Part shown: positions 17,437 through 26,236 of the stretch, piece after piece
Layout: the number at the start of each line of letters is the position of its first letter
How positions within the stretch are numbered: the first letter of the stretch is position 1
Assembly (NCBI GenBank): GCA_029883975.1
Contig: JAOUIL010000002.1
Coordinates: 67,014-115,902 of the forward strand
Direction of reading: 5' to 3'
DNA: 48,889 bases
Origin: Betaproteobacteria bacterium
GTDB lineage: Bacteria; Pseudomonadota; Gammaproteobacteria; Burkholderiales; SG8-39
Program-made: the position numbers and the translations under genes
The notes under the pieces: model-generated
Database searches by the model: none
Told to the model about the DNA's origin: nothing
What the model saw: only the letters and a program-made list of their open reading frames with translations

Positions 17437-18797
17437 GCCGCCGCCCGGGCTTCGATCGCCCGCAGGAGCCTGCCGTGCACGCCGCCGAAGCTGCCGTTGG
17501 ACATCACGAGCACGTGCTCGCCCGGCCGCGCCTCGGCAGCCACGGCCGCGACCAGAGCGTCGAGGTCGTCGAAGCTGCGCGCGCGCGGTCCCAGCGGGCG
17601 CAGCGCGTCCGCGGCATCCCAGCCGAGATCCGCGGCATACACGAAGACCCGGTCCGCGATGTCCAGGCTGGCCGCCAGCCGATCCTTCATCGTTCCCAGC
17701 CGCATCGTATTGGAGCGCGGTTCGAGCACCGCGAGAATGCGCGCGCCGCCGACCCTGGCTCGCAGTCCCTCCAGCGTGGTGCGGATCGCGGTCGGGTGGT
17801 GGGCGAAATCGTCGTACACCACGATGCCGCGCGCCTCGCCGCGGCGCTCCAGCCGGCGGCGCACGCCGCCGAAGCTCGCCAGCGCTTCGATCGCCTGCCT
17901 GGGCTCGACCCCCGCATGGCGGGCAGCGGCGATCGCCGCCAGCGCGTTCATGCGGTTGTGCGCCCCCGCCTGGGACCAACGCACCCGCCCAAGGGACTTC
18001 CCCTGCCACAGCACTTCGAACCCGTTCTGCGCGTCCGGTTCGCCTGCCTGCCACTCGGTGGCCACCCCAAAGCGCTCGACGGGGGTCCAGCAGCCACGCC
18101 CTAATACGCGCGCCAAGGCCTCGTCCTGACCGTTCACCACGATCTTTCCCGAGGAAGGCAGGATCCTCACAAAATGGTGAAATTGACGCTCGATCGCCGC
18201 AATATCACCGAAGATATCGGCATGATCGAACTCGAGATTATTGAGGATCGTCGTCTTTGCCGGATAGTGGACGAACTTCGAGCGCTTGTCGAAGAACGCG
18301 GTGTCGTACTCGTCCGCCTCGATCACGAAGCACGACGATTGTCCCAACCGCGCGCTGACGCCGAAATCCACCGGCAGACCGCCCACGAGGAAGCCGGGGG
18401 CGCGCCCCGCCCGCTCGAGGATCCACGCGAGCATCGAAGCGGTACCGGTCTTGCCGTGGGTGCCGGCCACCGCCAGCACATGGCGGCCGGGAAGCACCCG
18501 GTCGGCGAGCCATTGCGGTCCGGAAACATAGCGCGCGCCCGCGTCGAGGATTGCTTCCATGAGCGGATTGCCGCGCGTGACCACGTTGCCCACCACCCAC
18601 AGGTCGGGGGCGAGCGTCATCTGGCCGGCGTCGTATCCTTCCGTCAGCTCGATGCCGAGCGACGCAAGCTGCTCGCTCATCGGCGGGTAGACGTTCGCGT
18701 CGCAGCCGGTGACGCGAAAGCCCGCCTGACGGGCGATCGCCGCCAGGCCGCCCATGAACGTGCCGCAGATGCCCAGGATGTGCAGGTGTGCGGCCAT
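17433..18797 (-). CDS. mpl: UDP-N-acetylmuramate:L-Ala-gamma-D-Glu-meso-DAP ligase
   Basis: Cell-wall recycling enzyme that attaches the recovered tripeptide L-Ala-D-Glu-mDAP to UDP-MurNAc. Length 454 residues. The Mur-ligase fold shows the N-terminal Rossmann segment HILGICGTFMGGLAAIARQAG, the ATP loop AGTHGKTGTASMLAWIL (about 112-128), FVIEADEYDTAFFDKRSKF and ILNNLEFDHADIF, and the third domain with VYDDFAHHPTAIRTTLEGLR. The DEYDTAFFDKRSKF segment separates Mpl from MurC. It heads a seven-gene minus-strand run. Confidence 0.97.
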   Translation of the reverse strand: MAAHLHILGICGTFMGGLAAIARQAGFRVTGCDANVYPPMSEQLASLGIELTEGYDAGQMTLAPDLWVVGNVVTRGNPLMEAILDAGARYVSGPQWLADRVLPGRHVLAVAGTHGKTGTASMLAWILERAGRAPGFLVGGLPVDFGVSARLGQSSCFVIEADEYDTAFFDKRSKFVHYPAKTTILNNLEFDHADIFGDIAAIERQFHHFVRILPSSGKIVVNGQDEALARVLGRGCWTPVERFGVATEWQAGEPDAQNGFEVLWQGKSLGRVRWSQAGAHNRMNALAAIAAARHAGVEPRQAIEALASFGGVRRRLERRGEARGIVVYDDFAHHPTAIRTTLEGLRARVGGARILAVLEPRSNTMRLGTMKDRLAASLDIADRVFVYAADLGWDAADALRPLGPRARSFDDLDALVAAVAAEARPGEHVLVMSNGSFGGVHGRLLRAIEARAAA

Positions 18798-18815
18798 GGC
18801 CGTAAAAGGGCGGCG

Positions 18816-18821
18816 ATTGTA
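18816..18821 (-). promoter_or_regulatory. Putative -10 box of the mpl operon
   Basis: On the minus strand these bases read TACAAT (five of six to consensus), 18 bases before the mpl ATG, giving a leader of about 12 bases. No clear -35 was seen. A second box, TATGAT at 18848-18853 on the plus strand, lies 9 bases before the next gene's ATG and would give that gene an almost leaderless mRNA. Confidence 0.35.
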
Positions 18822-18862
18822 CGCGATGGGCTGCGGCAGCGTTGCGCTATGATCGCCCGCCT

Positions 18863-19498
18863 ATGAGCCGCTGGAACTCGCGGCAGAACGGCATGCGCGC
18901 GAGGATTGCCGCCGCCGCCGCCCGCCTGATGGCCGAGGACGGGATCGACGACTTCGCGCTCGCCAAGAGAAAGGCGGCGCGCCAGCTCGGCGCGCCCGAC
19001 ACCGAAGCGCTGCCCGCCAACCAGGAGATCGAGGCCGAGCTGCGCGCCTATCGTGCGCTCTATCAGGCGGAGGAGCACCCGGAACGCATTGCGGCCCTGC
19101 GCGTCGTGGCGCTCGACGCGATGCGCGCACTCGAGCAGTTCAGCCCGTACCTGACCGGGCCGGTGCTGACCGGTCTTGCGGGACCGTACGCGCAGATCGA
19201 GCTGCAGCTGTTTCCCGAGAGCGCGAAGGAGGTGGAGATCTTTCTTCTGGAACGCGGCCTCGCCTTCGAGACCTCCGAAGGCCGGCGCTACAGCGGCGAC
19301 CGCGCGCGCGCGATCAGCGTATTCAGCCTGGATTGGCAGGGGGCGCCCCTGCGTCTGCAGGTTTTCGACCCCCGGGATGAGCGTCTGGCGTTGAAAACGT
19401 CACAGGCCGGGCGCGTCCAGGAACGCGCTGGGATCGCGGAAGTGCGGCAAATGGTTGCGAAAGCGCCGTTATCTTCTCCTAACGCCAGTCAAGCTTAG
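18863..19498 (+). CDS. Conserved hypothetical protein beside mpl
   Basis: Predicted soluble protein of 211 residues with no signal peptide or TM helix. The N-terminal part is helical and basic (RQNGMRARIAAAAARLMAED, then FALAKRKAARQLGAPD), the middle carries LTGPVLTGLAGPYAQIELQLF followed by KEVEIFLLERGL, and the C-terminal end is a beta-rich segment (VFSLDWQGAPLRLQVFDPRD). The middle motif resembles a nucleotidyltransferase-like small domain, but I cannot support that beyond impression. Homologues sit next to mpl in other betaproteobacteria as far as I recall, sometimes mis-named as a Mur ligase. ATG 18863 follows TATGAT by 9 bases. Confidence 0.75.
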   Translation: MSRWNSRQNGMRARIAAAAARLMAEDGIDDFALAKRKAARQLGAPDTEALPANQEIEAELRAYRALYQAEEHPERIAALRVVALDAMRALEQFSPYLTGPVLTGLAGPYAQIELQLFPESAKEVEIFLLERGLAFETSEGRRYSGDRARAISVFSLDWQGAPLRLQVFDPRDERLALKTSQAGRVQERAGIAEVRQMVAKAPLSSPNASQA

Positions 19499-19517
19499 GG
19501 TTCGCAGGGCAGTCGTT

Positions 19518-19545
19518 TTGTGCCAGATGGAAGTTGGTCTATACT
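19518..19545 (+). promoter_or_regulatory. Putative promoter of the aroQ-accB-accC operon
   Basis: The 113-base gap between the hypothetical gene and aroQ holds a -10-like TATACT (19540-19545) with a weak -35-like TTGTGC (19518-19523) at a 16-base spacing. The start would be near 19552, leaving a leader of about 60 bases. GGGGAA just before the aroQ ATG is a usable ribosome-binding site. No terminator was seen for the upstream gene. Confidence 0.4.
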
Positions 19546-19611
19546 CCGCCCCCGCCCTGCCGACCAGGCATCGATTAACTGCGGTCAAATTGCGGCGTAC
19601 TCCGGGGAAAA

Positions 19612-20082
19612 ATGGCCAAGTCCGGTAAAACAGCTTCGATTCTTCTCCTCAACGGCCCGAACCTCAATCTGCTCGGCACTCGTGAGCCGCACCTGTACGG
19701 CAGCGAGACGCTGGCGCAAATCGAACGCCGGCTCACGGCGCGTGCCAAGGCTGCAGGCGTCAAGCTGACCTGCGTGCAGACCAACCACGAGGGCGTGGCG
19801 GTCGACTGCGTGCAGCAGGCCAAGCGGGACGGCGTGGGCTTCATCCTGCTCAATCCGGCGGCGTTCACCTACTCCAGCATCGCCCTGCGCGACGCGCTGA
19901 CGGCGGTGCAGATCCCGTTCCTCGAGGTGCACCTGTCGAACATCCATGCGCGCGAGCCCTGGCGCGCGCACTCGCATTTCACCGCCGTGGCGGTCGGCTC
20001 GATCCTGGGGCTGGGCAGCCGCGGCTACGACCTGGCGTTCGAGTTCGCGCTCGAGCGCGTCAAGGCAGGCGGCGGGGCCTAG
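19612..20082 (+). CDS. aroQ: Type II 3-dehydroquinate dehydratase
   Basis: Converts 3-dehydroquinate to 3-dehydroshikimate in the shikimate pathway. Length 156 residues. N-terminal [20 protein letters not shown] carries the catalytic tyrosine (about 29) and the flexible-loop arginine. [31 protein letters not shown] and [13 protein letters not shown] hold the substrate-binding Asn and the catalytic His. The usual His in FTHTS is Tyr here (FTYSS). aroQ in front of accB-accC is a widespread proteobacterial order. Confidence 0.97.
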   Translation: MAKSGKTASILLLNGPNLNLLGTREPHLYGSETLAQIERRLTARAKAAGVKLTCVQTNHEGVAVDCVQQAKRDGVGFILLNPAAFTYSSIALRDALTAVQIPFLEVHLSNIHAREPWRAHSHFTAVAVGSILGLGSRGYDLAFEFALERVKAGGGA

Positions 20083-20138
20083 CCCCGGCGCCGCTGCGGC
20101 CGCGCGCGCTACCGCCCCGGCCGATCGGAGGATTAAGC

Positions 20139-20588
20139 ATGGATCTGCGCAAGCTGAAGAAGCTCATCGACCTGGTACAGGAGTCCGGCATTGCCGAACT
20201 CGAGATCACCGAGGGCGAGGAGAAGGTGAAGATCGTGAAGGGCGGGGAAGCCACCGTGACGCCGATCGCGCCCGCGACCCGGCCGGCCGCCGCCGCGCCG
20301 ACGCCCGCGCCCGCGCCCGCAGCCAGCGCCCCCCCGGAAGAGCCGGTCACCGAAGGCCACGTCCTCAAGGCGCCCATGGTGGGCACGTTCTACCGCTCCT
20401 CCTCGCCCGAGGCGAAGGCCTTCGTCGAGGTCGGGCAGAGCATCAAGGCGGGGGAGACGGTCTGCATCATCGAGGCGATGAAGCTCATGAACGAGATCGA
20501 GGCCGACGCCACCGGCGTGGTGAAGGCGATCCTGGTCGAGAACGGCCAGCCGGTCGAGTTCGGCCAGCCGCTGTTCATCATCGCCTAG
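20139..20588 (+). CDS. accB: Biotin carboxyl carrier protein of acetyl-CoA carboxylase
   Basis: Carries CO2 on biotin between biotin carboxylase and carboxyltransferase for malonyl-CoA synthesis. Length 149 residues. The N-terminal dimerisation region ([20 protein letters not shown]) is followed by an Ala/Pro-rich linker (about 45-70) and the biotinyl domain with the acceptor lysine in [10 protein letters not shown] (Lys115). A strong GGAGG site precedes the ATG by 7 bases. It is 4 bases before accC. Confidence 0.98.
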   Translation: MDLRKLKKLIDLVQESGIAELEITEGEEKVKIVKGGEATVTPIAPATRPAAAAPTPAPAPAASAPPEEPVTEGHVLKAPMVGTFYRSSSPEAKAFVEVGQSIKAGETVCIIEAMKLMNEIEADATGVVKAILVENGQPVEFGQPLFIIA

Positions 20589-20592
20589 CCCG

Positions 20593-21954
20593 GTGTTCGA
20601 GAAGATCCTGATCGCCAACCGCGGCGAAATCGCGCTCCGCATCCAGCGCGCCTGCCGCGAGATGGGCATCCGCACGGTGGTCGTGCACTCCACCGCGGAC
20701 ACCGAGGCGAAGTACGTCAAGCTCGCCGACGAGTCGGTGTGCATCGGCCCGCCGGCGGCGCGCGAGAGCTACCTCAATATGGCCGCCATCATCAGCGCGG
20801 CCGAGGTCACCGACGCCGAGGCGATCCACCCGGGTTACGGGTTTCTCTCGGAGAACGCCGATTTCGCGGAGCGCGTCGAGCGCTCCGGGTTCGTCTTCAT
20901 CGGCCCGCACCCCGAGAACATCCGCCTGATGGGCGACAAGGTGAGCGCCAAGCAGGCCATGGAGAAGGCGGGCGTGCCCTGCGTGCCGGGGTCGGAAGGC
21001 GCGCTGCCCGACGACCCGAAGGAGATCGTGCGCATCGCCCGCAAGGTCGGCTATCCGGTGATCATCAAGGCCGCGGGCGGCGGCGGCGGCCGCGGCATGC
21101 GCGTGGTGCACACCGAGGCAGCGCTGCTCAACGCCGTCAACATGACGCGCAGCGAGGCGCAGGCCGCGTTCTCCAACGCCACCGTCTACATGGAGCGCTA
21201 CCTGGAGAACCCGCGGCACATCGAGATCCAGGTGCTCGCCGACAGCCACAAGAACGCCATCTACCTCGGCGAGCGCGACTGCTCCATGCAGCGCCGCCAC
21301 CAGAAGATCATCGAGGAGGCGCCGGCGCCGGAGCTCTCGGAGAAGCAGCGCATCAAGATCGGCGAGCGCTGCGCCGAGGCCTGCCGCAAGATCGGCTACC
21401 GCGGCGCCGGCACGTTCGAGTTCCTCTACGAGGAGGGGGAGTTCTTCTTCATCGAAATGAACACGCGCATCCAGGTGGAGCACCCGGTGACCGAGATGAT
21501 CACCGGCGTGGACCTGGTGCAGGAGCAGATCCGCGTCGCCGCCGGCGAGAAGCTGCGCCTGCGGCAGAAGGACGTGGTGTTGCGCGGCCACGCCATCGAG
21601 TGCCGCATCAATGCCGAGGATCCGTACCGCTTCACGCCTTCGCCCGGGCGCATCACCTCGTACCACCCGCCGGGCGGCCCCGGCATCCGCGTGGATTCGC
21701 ACGTCTACGCCGGCTACAGCGTGCCGCCCAACTACGACTCGATGGTGGGCAAGGTGATCGCCTACGGCGCGACACGCGAGCAGGCGATCCGGCGCATGCG
21801 CATCGCGCTCTCGGAGATGGCGATCGAGGGCATCCTCACCAACCTCCCGCTGCACCGCGAGCTGCTGCACGACAGCCGCTTCGTGCGCGGCGGCACCTCG
21901 ATCCACTACCTCGAGCAGAAGCTCGCGCAGGAGAACAAGCAGAAGGCGAAGTAG
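20593..21954 (+). CDS. accC: Acetyl-CoA carboxylase, biotin carboxylase subunit
   Basis: ATP-dependent carboxylation of the AccB biotin. Length 453 residues. The start is GTG (20593), needed to give the invariant N-terminus [20 protein letters not shown]; no ribosome-binding site is seen, so translation probably depends on accB 4 bases upstream. ATP-grasp features include [36 protein letters not shown] and [20 protein letters not shown]. The stop TAG overlaps the prmA GTG by one base. Confidence 0.98.
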   Translation: MFEKILIANRGEIALRIQRACREMGIRTVVVHSTADTEAKYVKLADESVCIGPPAARESYLNMAAIISAAEVTDAEAIHPGYGFLSENADFAERVERSGFVFIGPHPENIRLMGDKVSAKQAMEKAGVPCVPGSEGALPDDPKEIVRIARKVGYPVIIKAAGGGGGRGMRVVHTEAALLNAVNMTRSEAQAAFSNATVYMERYLENPRHIEIQVLADSHKNAIYLGERDCSMQRRHQKIIEEAPAPELSEKQRIKIGERCAEACRKIGYRGAGTFEFLYEEGEFFFIEMNTRIQVEHPVTEMITGVDLVQEQIRVAAGEKLRLRQKDVVLRGHAIECRINAEDPYRFTPSPGRITSYHPPGGPGIRVDSHVYAGYSVPPNYDSMVGKVIAYGATREQAIRRMRIALSEMAIEGILTNLPLHRELLHDSRFVRGGTSIHYLEQKLAQENKQKAK

Positions 21955-22766
21955 TGCCCTGGCTCGCGCTATCGCTGGCGGTGGGCGCGGAACAGGCGGA
22001 AGCGCTGTCCGAGGCGCTGCTCGAGGCGGGCGCGCAGTCCGTGTGGGTCGAGCCGGAAGGCCGCCTGCACGCGCTGCTACCGGAGCGCGCCGACGCGCAC
22101 GCGGCGCTCGGTCACGCGGCCGCCGCCGCCGCGGTCCCCGTGCCGGCGTTCGAGACCCGCATCGTGGCCGACGAGGACTGGGTGCGCGCCACGCAGGCAC
22201 AGTTCGCGCCGCTGTGCATCGCCCGCCGGCTATGGATCGTGCCGAGCTGGCACGAGGCGCCGCGCGACGGCGTGGTGCTGCGGCTCGATCCCGGACTTGC
22301 CTTCGGCACCGGCAGCCATCCGAGCACGCGCCTGGTGCTCGCCTGGCTCGCCGACGCCGATCTGGCCGGCGCGCGCGTGCTCGATTACGGCTGCGGTTCC
22401 GGTATATTGGCGATCGCCGCCGCCAAGCTCGGCGCCGCGCGCGTCGATGCCGTCGATGTAGACCCCGATGCGCTGGCCGTGACCGCGGACAACGCGCGCG
22501 TCAATGCAGCCTCGGTCGGCACGTTCGCGCCGGAGGGCCTGCCGCCCGGCGATTACGACATCGTGGTAGCCAACATACTCGCCCAACCGCTGCTCGTGCT
22601 CGAACCGCTGCTCGCCGCGCGCACGCACCGCGGCGGGCGCATCGCGCTCGCGGGTATCCTCGATGCGCAGGCGGACGAGATCGCCGGCGCCTACGACACG
22701 CACTTCGATACGCGGGTGGCCGCGCGCGAAGAGGGCTGGTCGCTGGTGGAAGGGCGGCGCCGATGA
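21954..22766 (+). CDS. prmA: Ribosomal protein L11 methyltransferase
   Basis: SAM-dependent enzyme that trimethylates ribosomal protein L11. Length 270 residues from GTG 21954, which shares a base with the accC stop. The N-terminal L11-binding domain (about 1-60) is followed by GLAFGTGSHPSTRLVLAWL, the SAM motif VLDYGCGSGILAIAAAKLGA, VDVDPDALAVTADNARVN, and the methyl-transfer motif VVANILAQPLLVLEPLLA. The stop overlaps the next gene by 4 bases. accC-prmA adjacency is typical of proteobacteria. Confidence 0.96.
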   Translation: MPWLALSLAVGAEQAEALSEALLEAGAQSVWVEPEGRLHALLPERADAHAALGHAAAAAAVPVPAFETRIVADEDWVRATQAQFAPLCIARRLWIVPSWHEAPRDGVVLRLDPGLAFGTGSHPSTRLVLAWLADADLAGARVLDYGCGSGILAIAAAKLGAARVDAVDVDPDALAVTADNARVNAASVGTFAPEGLPPGDYDIVVANILAQPLLVLEPLLAARTHRGGRIALAGILDAQADEIAGAYDTHFDTRVAAREEGWSLVEGRRR

Positions 22767-23560
22767 ACGTGCTGGTCACGCGCTGCCCCACGTGCGGCAC
22801 GGCGTTCCGCGCCCTGCCGGCACAACTGCAGGCGCGCAGCGGCATGGTGCGCTGCGGCAAGTGCGCAGCGGTTTTCGATGCCGTGGCCAACCTGGTGGAG
22901 GAAGCGGCCGAAGTCGCGAAAGCGGAGCCCTCGCCCCAGCTCGGGTTGTTCGACGCCGGCGGGCGCGCGAGCGCGCCGGACGCGCGCAATGCCGCGCGGC
23001 CGGCGCCGCGCCGCAGGACGCTCGCCGATGAAGGGCCGCTGCCCGAGTTCCTGGAGGACGAGCCGCCCCCGGCGCGCTTCGCGCTCGTCTGGGGCTTGGG
23101 CGCACTGCTCGCGCTCGCGGCGCTCGCCGGCCAGCTCGCCTACCAGTACCGCACCGAGCTCGCGACGCTCCTGCCGCCGGCCAAGCCCCACCTGCAGGAA
23201 GCGTGCGCCTTGCTCGGCTGCGAAGTGCGCCTGCCGCGCCGGTCTGACCTGCTGAGCATCGAATCGTCGGACCTGCAAGCCGACAAGCGCGGCGAATCGC
23301 TGATCGTGCTCAATGCGGTGATCCGCAATCGCGCCCCGTTCGCGCAGGAGCTGCCCTCGCTCGAGCTCACGCTCACCGACGCCGACGAGCGCGCCGTCGT
23401 GCGTCGCGTGCTGCGCCCCGCGGACTACCTGCCGGGCCGCGGCCGCGAAGCACTCGATGCCGGCATCGCGCCGGGCGCGGAAGCCGCGCTGCGCATGCAC
23501 TTCGACACCGGCGGCGTGCGCGCCACCGGCTATCGCCTCTACCTTTTCTTTCCCGCCTGA
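22763..23560 (+). CDS. Zinc-ribbon membrane protein, DUF3426 family
   Basis: Single-pass membrane protein of 265 residues. It begins with an MJ0042-type zinc ribbon (TRCPTCGTAFRALP and VRCGKCAAVFDAVANL, four Cys). A charged linker follows (about 45-100), then one TM helix (about 104-125), then a DUF3426 domain with VRLPRRSDLLSIESSDL, LIVLNAVIRNRAPFAQELPSLELTL and RVLRPADYL. The ribbon would be cytoplasmic and the DUF3426 domain periplasmic. Function unknown; it follows prmA in many betaproteobacteria. ATG 22763 overlaps the prmA stop (ATGA). Confidence 0.9.
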   Translation: MNVLVTRCPTCGTAFRALPAQLQARSGMVRCGKCAAVFDAVANLVEEAAEVAKAEPSPQLGLFDAGGRASAPDARNAARPAPRRRTLADEGPLPEFLEDEPPPARFALVWGLGALLALAALAGQLAYQYRTELATLLPPAKPHLQEACALLGCEVRLPRRSDLLSIESSDLQADKRGESLIVLNAVIRNRAPFAQELPSLELTLTDADERAVVRRVLRPADYLPGRGREALDAGIAPGAEAALRMHFDTGGVRATGYRLYLFFPA

Positions 23561-23563
23561 GCC

Positions 23564-24502
23564 ATGAAAACGCTGATCACCGGATCGATCGCCTACGACA
23601 CCATCATGGTGTTCCCTGATCGCTTCAGGAACCACCTGCTGCCCGACCAGCTGCACATCCTCAACGTGTGCTTCCTGACGCCGGAGATGCGGCGCGAGTT
23701 CGGCGGCACGGCGGGCAACATCGCCTACAACTTGAAGCACCTGGGCGGCGATCCGCTGATCATGGCGAGCGTGGGCGAGGACATCGAGCCCTACCTCTAT
23801 CGCCTGCATCGCCTGGGCATCGACGCGCAGCACCTGCGCAAGGTGCCGGGGCAATTCACGGCGCAGGCGTTCATCACTACCGACCTGGACGACAACCAGA
23901 TCACGGCCTTCCATCCCGGCGCGATGAACCACGCGCAAGAGAATCACATCGCGGCCGGTCTGGGGGCGCAGCTGGCGATCATCGCGCCGGACGGCAAGGA
24001 AGGCATGCTGCAGCACGCACGCGAGTGCGCCGCGCACGGCATTCCGTTCCTGTTCGACCCGGGACAGGGGCTGCCCATGTTCTCGCGCGATGAGCTGCTG
24101 GAATTCGTGCGCCTCGCCGACTATGTCGCGGTGAACGACTACGAAGGCAAGCTGCTCGAGGAAAAGACCGGCCAGTCGCTGCGCGCGCTGGCGCGCAACG
24201 TGCAGGCGCTGGTGGTTACGCTCGGCGCGCAGGGCTCGCGCATCCATGCGGGCGACGCGCTGCACGAAATCCCGGTGGCGCCGGCCGAGCGCGTGGTGGA
24301 CCCGACCGGATGCGGCGACGCCTACCGCGCCGGGCTGCTGTACGGCATCGGCCAGGGCTGGGACTGGCCGCGCATCGGCCGCCTGGGCGCGGTGCTGGGG
24401 GCGATCAAGATCGCCAGCCGCGGCGCGCAGAACCACCATGTCGACCGCGCCCTGGTGGAGGCGCGCGCGCGCCAGGCCTTCGGCGCGTCCCCCTGGGACT
24501 GA
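23564..24502 (+). CDS. PfkB-family carbohydrate / nucleoside kinase
   Basis: Ribokinase-fold kinase of 312 residues. N-terminal ITGSIAYDTIMVFPDRF and FGGTAGNIAYNLKHLGGDPL form the substrate pocket; DPTGCGDAYRAGLLYGIGQG near 245 is the PfkB signature 2 with the catalytic Asp. The asparagine-rich FGGTAGNIAYNL motif is most like adenosine kinase and sugar kinases of the same subgroup; the substrate is not settled. It lies 3 bases after the DUF3426 gene and ends the aroQ-led operon, 10 bases before the convergent HIT gene. Confidence 0.9.
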   Translation: MKTLITGSIAYDTIMVFPDRFRNHLLPDQLHILNVCFLTPEMRREFGGTAGNIAYNLKHLGGDPLIMASVGEDIEPYLYRLHRLGIDAQHLRKVPGQFTAQAFITTDLDDNQITAFHPGAMNHAQENHIAAGLGAQLAIIAPDGKEGMLQHARECAAHGIPFLFDPGQGLPMFSRDELLEFVRLADYVAVNDYEGKLLEEKTGQSLRALARNVQALVVTLGAQGSRIHAGDALHEIPVAPAERVVDPTGCGDAYRAGLLYGIGQGWDWPRIGRLGAVLGAIKIASRGAQNHHVDRALVEARARQAFGASPWD

Positions 24503-24512
24503 GCGCGGCGCG

Positions 24513-24926
24513 CTAGAGCCGCGCGCGGATCTGCGCGCAGTACGCCTCGAGCGTCTCGCGCGGCGGGTTCTTGACCGGCCACACCAGCTGCATGCCGTCG
24601 CCCTCGTGGCGCGGCAGGACGTGCAGGTGAAAGTGGAACACCGTCTGCCCGGCCGGCGTGCCGTTCGCCTGGTAGATCGACAGGCCCGGCGGGTCGAAGG
24701 CGGCGCGCACGCCGCGCGCCACGCGCGCCGCGGTGCGGAACACCGCCGCCGCCTGGTCCTCGTCCAGCTCGTAGATGTTTGCGGCGTGCGCCTTGCACGC
24801 CACGAGCACGTGCCCCGGATTGACCTGCCCCAGATCCATGAACGCGAGCGTCGCCGCGTCCTCGTAGACGATGCTCGCCGGGATCTGCCTGGCGACCAGC
24901 TTGCAGAACACACAGTCCGCGCGCAT
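24513..24926 (-). CDS. HIT family hydrolase
   Basis: Nucleotidyl hydrolase/transferase of 137 residues. The zinc-like CVFCK near the N-terminus, YEDAATLAFMDLGQVNPGHVLV, and the histidine triad HFHLHVLPR (His98, 100, 102) are intact. Members cleave dinucleoside polyphosphates or nucleotide phosphoramidates. The start ATG 24926 shares its first base with the apaH stop (TGATG) and GGAGTG provides the ribosome site, so it is translated with apaH. The neighbour suggests a diadenosine polyphosphate substrate; this is inference. Confidence 0.93.
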   Translation of the reverse strand: MRADCVFCKLVARQIPASIVYEDAATLAFMDLGQVNPGHVLVACKAHAANIYELDEDQAAAVFRTAARVARGVRAAFDPPGLSIYQANGTPAGQTVFHFHLHVLPRHEGDGMQLVWPVKNPPRETLEAYCAQIRARL

Positions 24927-25735
24927 CACTCCGCCGGCCGCTGGTATTCGCGGCAGGGTACCTGAAAGAGCGCCCGGTCCTCCAGCCGCACCGCGGTCAG
25001 CCGGCCGCCCCAGACGCAGCCGGTATCCAGCGCGAGGAGCTTGTGCGTGACGAGCAGGCCGAGCGTCGACCAGTGACCGCAGACGATCGGCGCCTCGTCC
25101 GGCGGGCGCAGGTCGAACCAGCGGCGCGCGCCGGGGGGGGCGTCTTCGCGCTTCACGGCGAGCAGCATCTCGCCCGCGTCCGTGCAGTAGCGCAGCCGCG
25201 CCATGGCGTTGACGATGACGCGCAGCCGGTCCCAGCCGGCGAGGCCATCGCGCCAGCCGCGCGGTTCCGTCCCGTAGAGGTGCCGCAGGAACTCGCGGCA
25301 CTGCGCGCCGCGCAACGCGCCTTCCACCTCGTGCGCGAGCGCCTGCGCCTGGGCAAGGCTCCACTGCGGCAGCAGTCCCGCATGGACCATCGCGTAACCG
25401 TTGGCGGCGTGCATCATGGGCCGCGCGCGCAGCCAGGCCAGCAGCTGCGGGGCATCCGGCGCGGCCAGTACCTCGTCCAGCGTGTCGTCGGCGTGCTTGC
25501 GGGCGAAGCCTTCGGCGCGGCACAGCAGGTGAAAATCGTGGTTGCCGAGAACGCACACCGCGGCCTCGCCCAGCGCGCGCACCAGGCGCAGGGTCTCGAG
25601 CGACTTCGGGCCGCGGTTCACCAGGTCGCCGACGAACCACAGCCGGTCCGCCTCGCCGTCGAAGCGGATCACGCCGAGCAGCTCGCGCAGCTCGTCGGCG
25701 CAGCCCTGCACGTCTCCGATCGCGTACGTCGCCAT
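24926..25735 (-). CDS. apaH: Symmetrical bis(5'-nucleosyl)-tetraphosphatase
   Basis: Hydrolyses Ap4A to two ADP, and removes Np4-type caps from RNA in E. coli. Length 269 residues. Metallophosphatase motifs are intact: AIGDVQGCADELREL, FVGDLVNRGPKSLET, VLGNHDFHLLCRAEG, and the later VHAGLLPQWSLAQA and CGHWSTLGL. A TAGACT box on the minus strand (25749 to 25744) ends 8 bases before the ATG, so the transcript would be nearly leaderless. The gene is first of a two-gene unit with HIT. Confidence 0.97.
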   Translation of the reverse strand: MATYAIGDVQGCADELRELLGVIRFDGEADRLWFVGDLVNRGPKSLETLRLVRALGEAAVCVLGNHDFHLLCRAEGFARKHADDTLDEVLAAPDAPQLLAWLRARPMMHAANGYAMVHAGLLPQWSLAQAQALAHEVEGALRGAQCREFLRHLYGTEPRGWRDGLAGWDRLRVIVNAMARLRYCTDAGEMLLAVKREDAPPGARRWFDLRPPDEAPIVCGHWSTLGLLVTHKLLALDTGCVWGGRLTAVRLEDRALFQVPCREYQRPAE

Positions 25736-25795
25736 GCGCGACGAGTCTACCGCGCGACGGAACTTCGCTGGTCGCGTGCGACACTAACGCCCGCC

Positions 25796-26236
25796 ATGCT
25801 GAAGGCACTGAAGGGATTGCTGGATGCGGAATCGCGCCCCTTGCCGGGATTGGAGCGCCGCAACCTGCAGGTGGCGGTGGCCGCGCTGCTGCACGAGGCG
25901 AGCCGCGCCGATTATCACCAGGGCGATGACGAGTACGCGGTGGCGAGCGCAGCGCTTGCCGCGATGTTCGGCCTGGACGCCACCGAATGCGCCGCCGTGC
26001 TCGAGGAGGGAAGGGCGCGGGCGGAGCAATTGACGAGCTTTTATGCGCCGGTGGCCGTCATCAAACGCGCCTTTGCCGTCGAAGAGCGCGTCCATCTCGT
26101 CGAATGGCTGTGGCGGGTCGCGTTCGCCAACGGCCAGCTCAACCCCTACGAGGACCACTACGTGCGCAAGATCGCGCACCTGCTCTACGTGCCGAACACG
26201 CAGAGCATGCTGGCACGCAATCGCGCGCGCCGCTAG
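25796..26236 (+). CDS. TerB-family protein
   Basis: Soluble helical protein of 146 residues with the TerB fold: LQVAVAALLHEASRADYHQGDDEYAVAS in the first half and LVEWLWRVAFANGQLNPYEDHYVRKIAHLL in the second, each with acidic clusters that bind metal in TerB. Single-domain TerB proteins are common and most have no shown link to tellurite resistance; no other ter gene is here. The start is ATG 25796, 60 bases from divergent apaH. Its end overlaps comM by 4 bases, tail to tail. Confidence 0.87.
   Translation: MLKALKGLLDAESRPLPGLERRNLQVAVAALLHEASRADYHQGDDEYAVASAALAAMFGLDATECAAVLEEGRARAEQLTSFYAPVAVIKRAFAVEERVHLVEWLWRVAFANGQLNPYEDHYVRKIAHLLYVPNTQSMLARNRARR

Noticed and set aside
14053-18129. Very long plus-strand open frame (over 1300 codons) opposite tonB-like, RNB, esterase and mpl
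   Set aside because: It is antisense to clearly homologous genes, has Arg/Ala/Gly-rich composition and no recognisable domain; long antisense frames are expected in GC-rich DNA.
25796-26236. Tellurite resistance determinant
   Set aside because: Only a lone TerB-fold protein; no terC, terD or terZ. Resistance is not supported.
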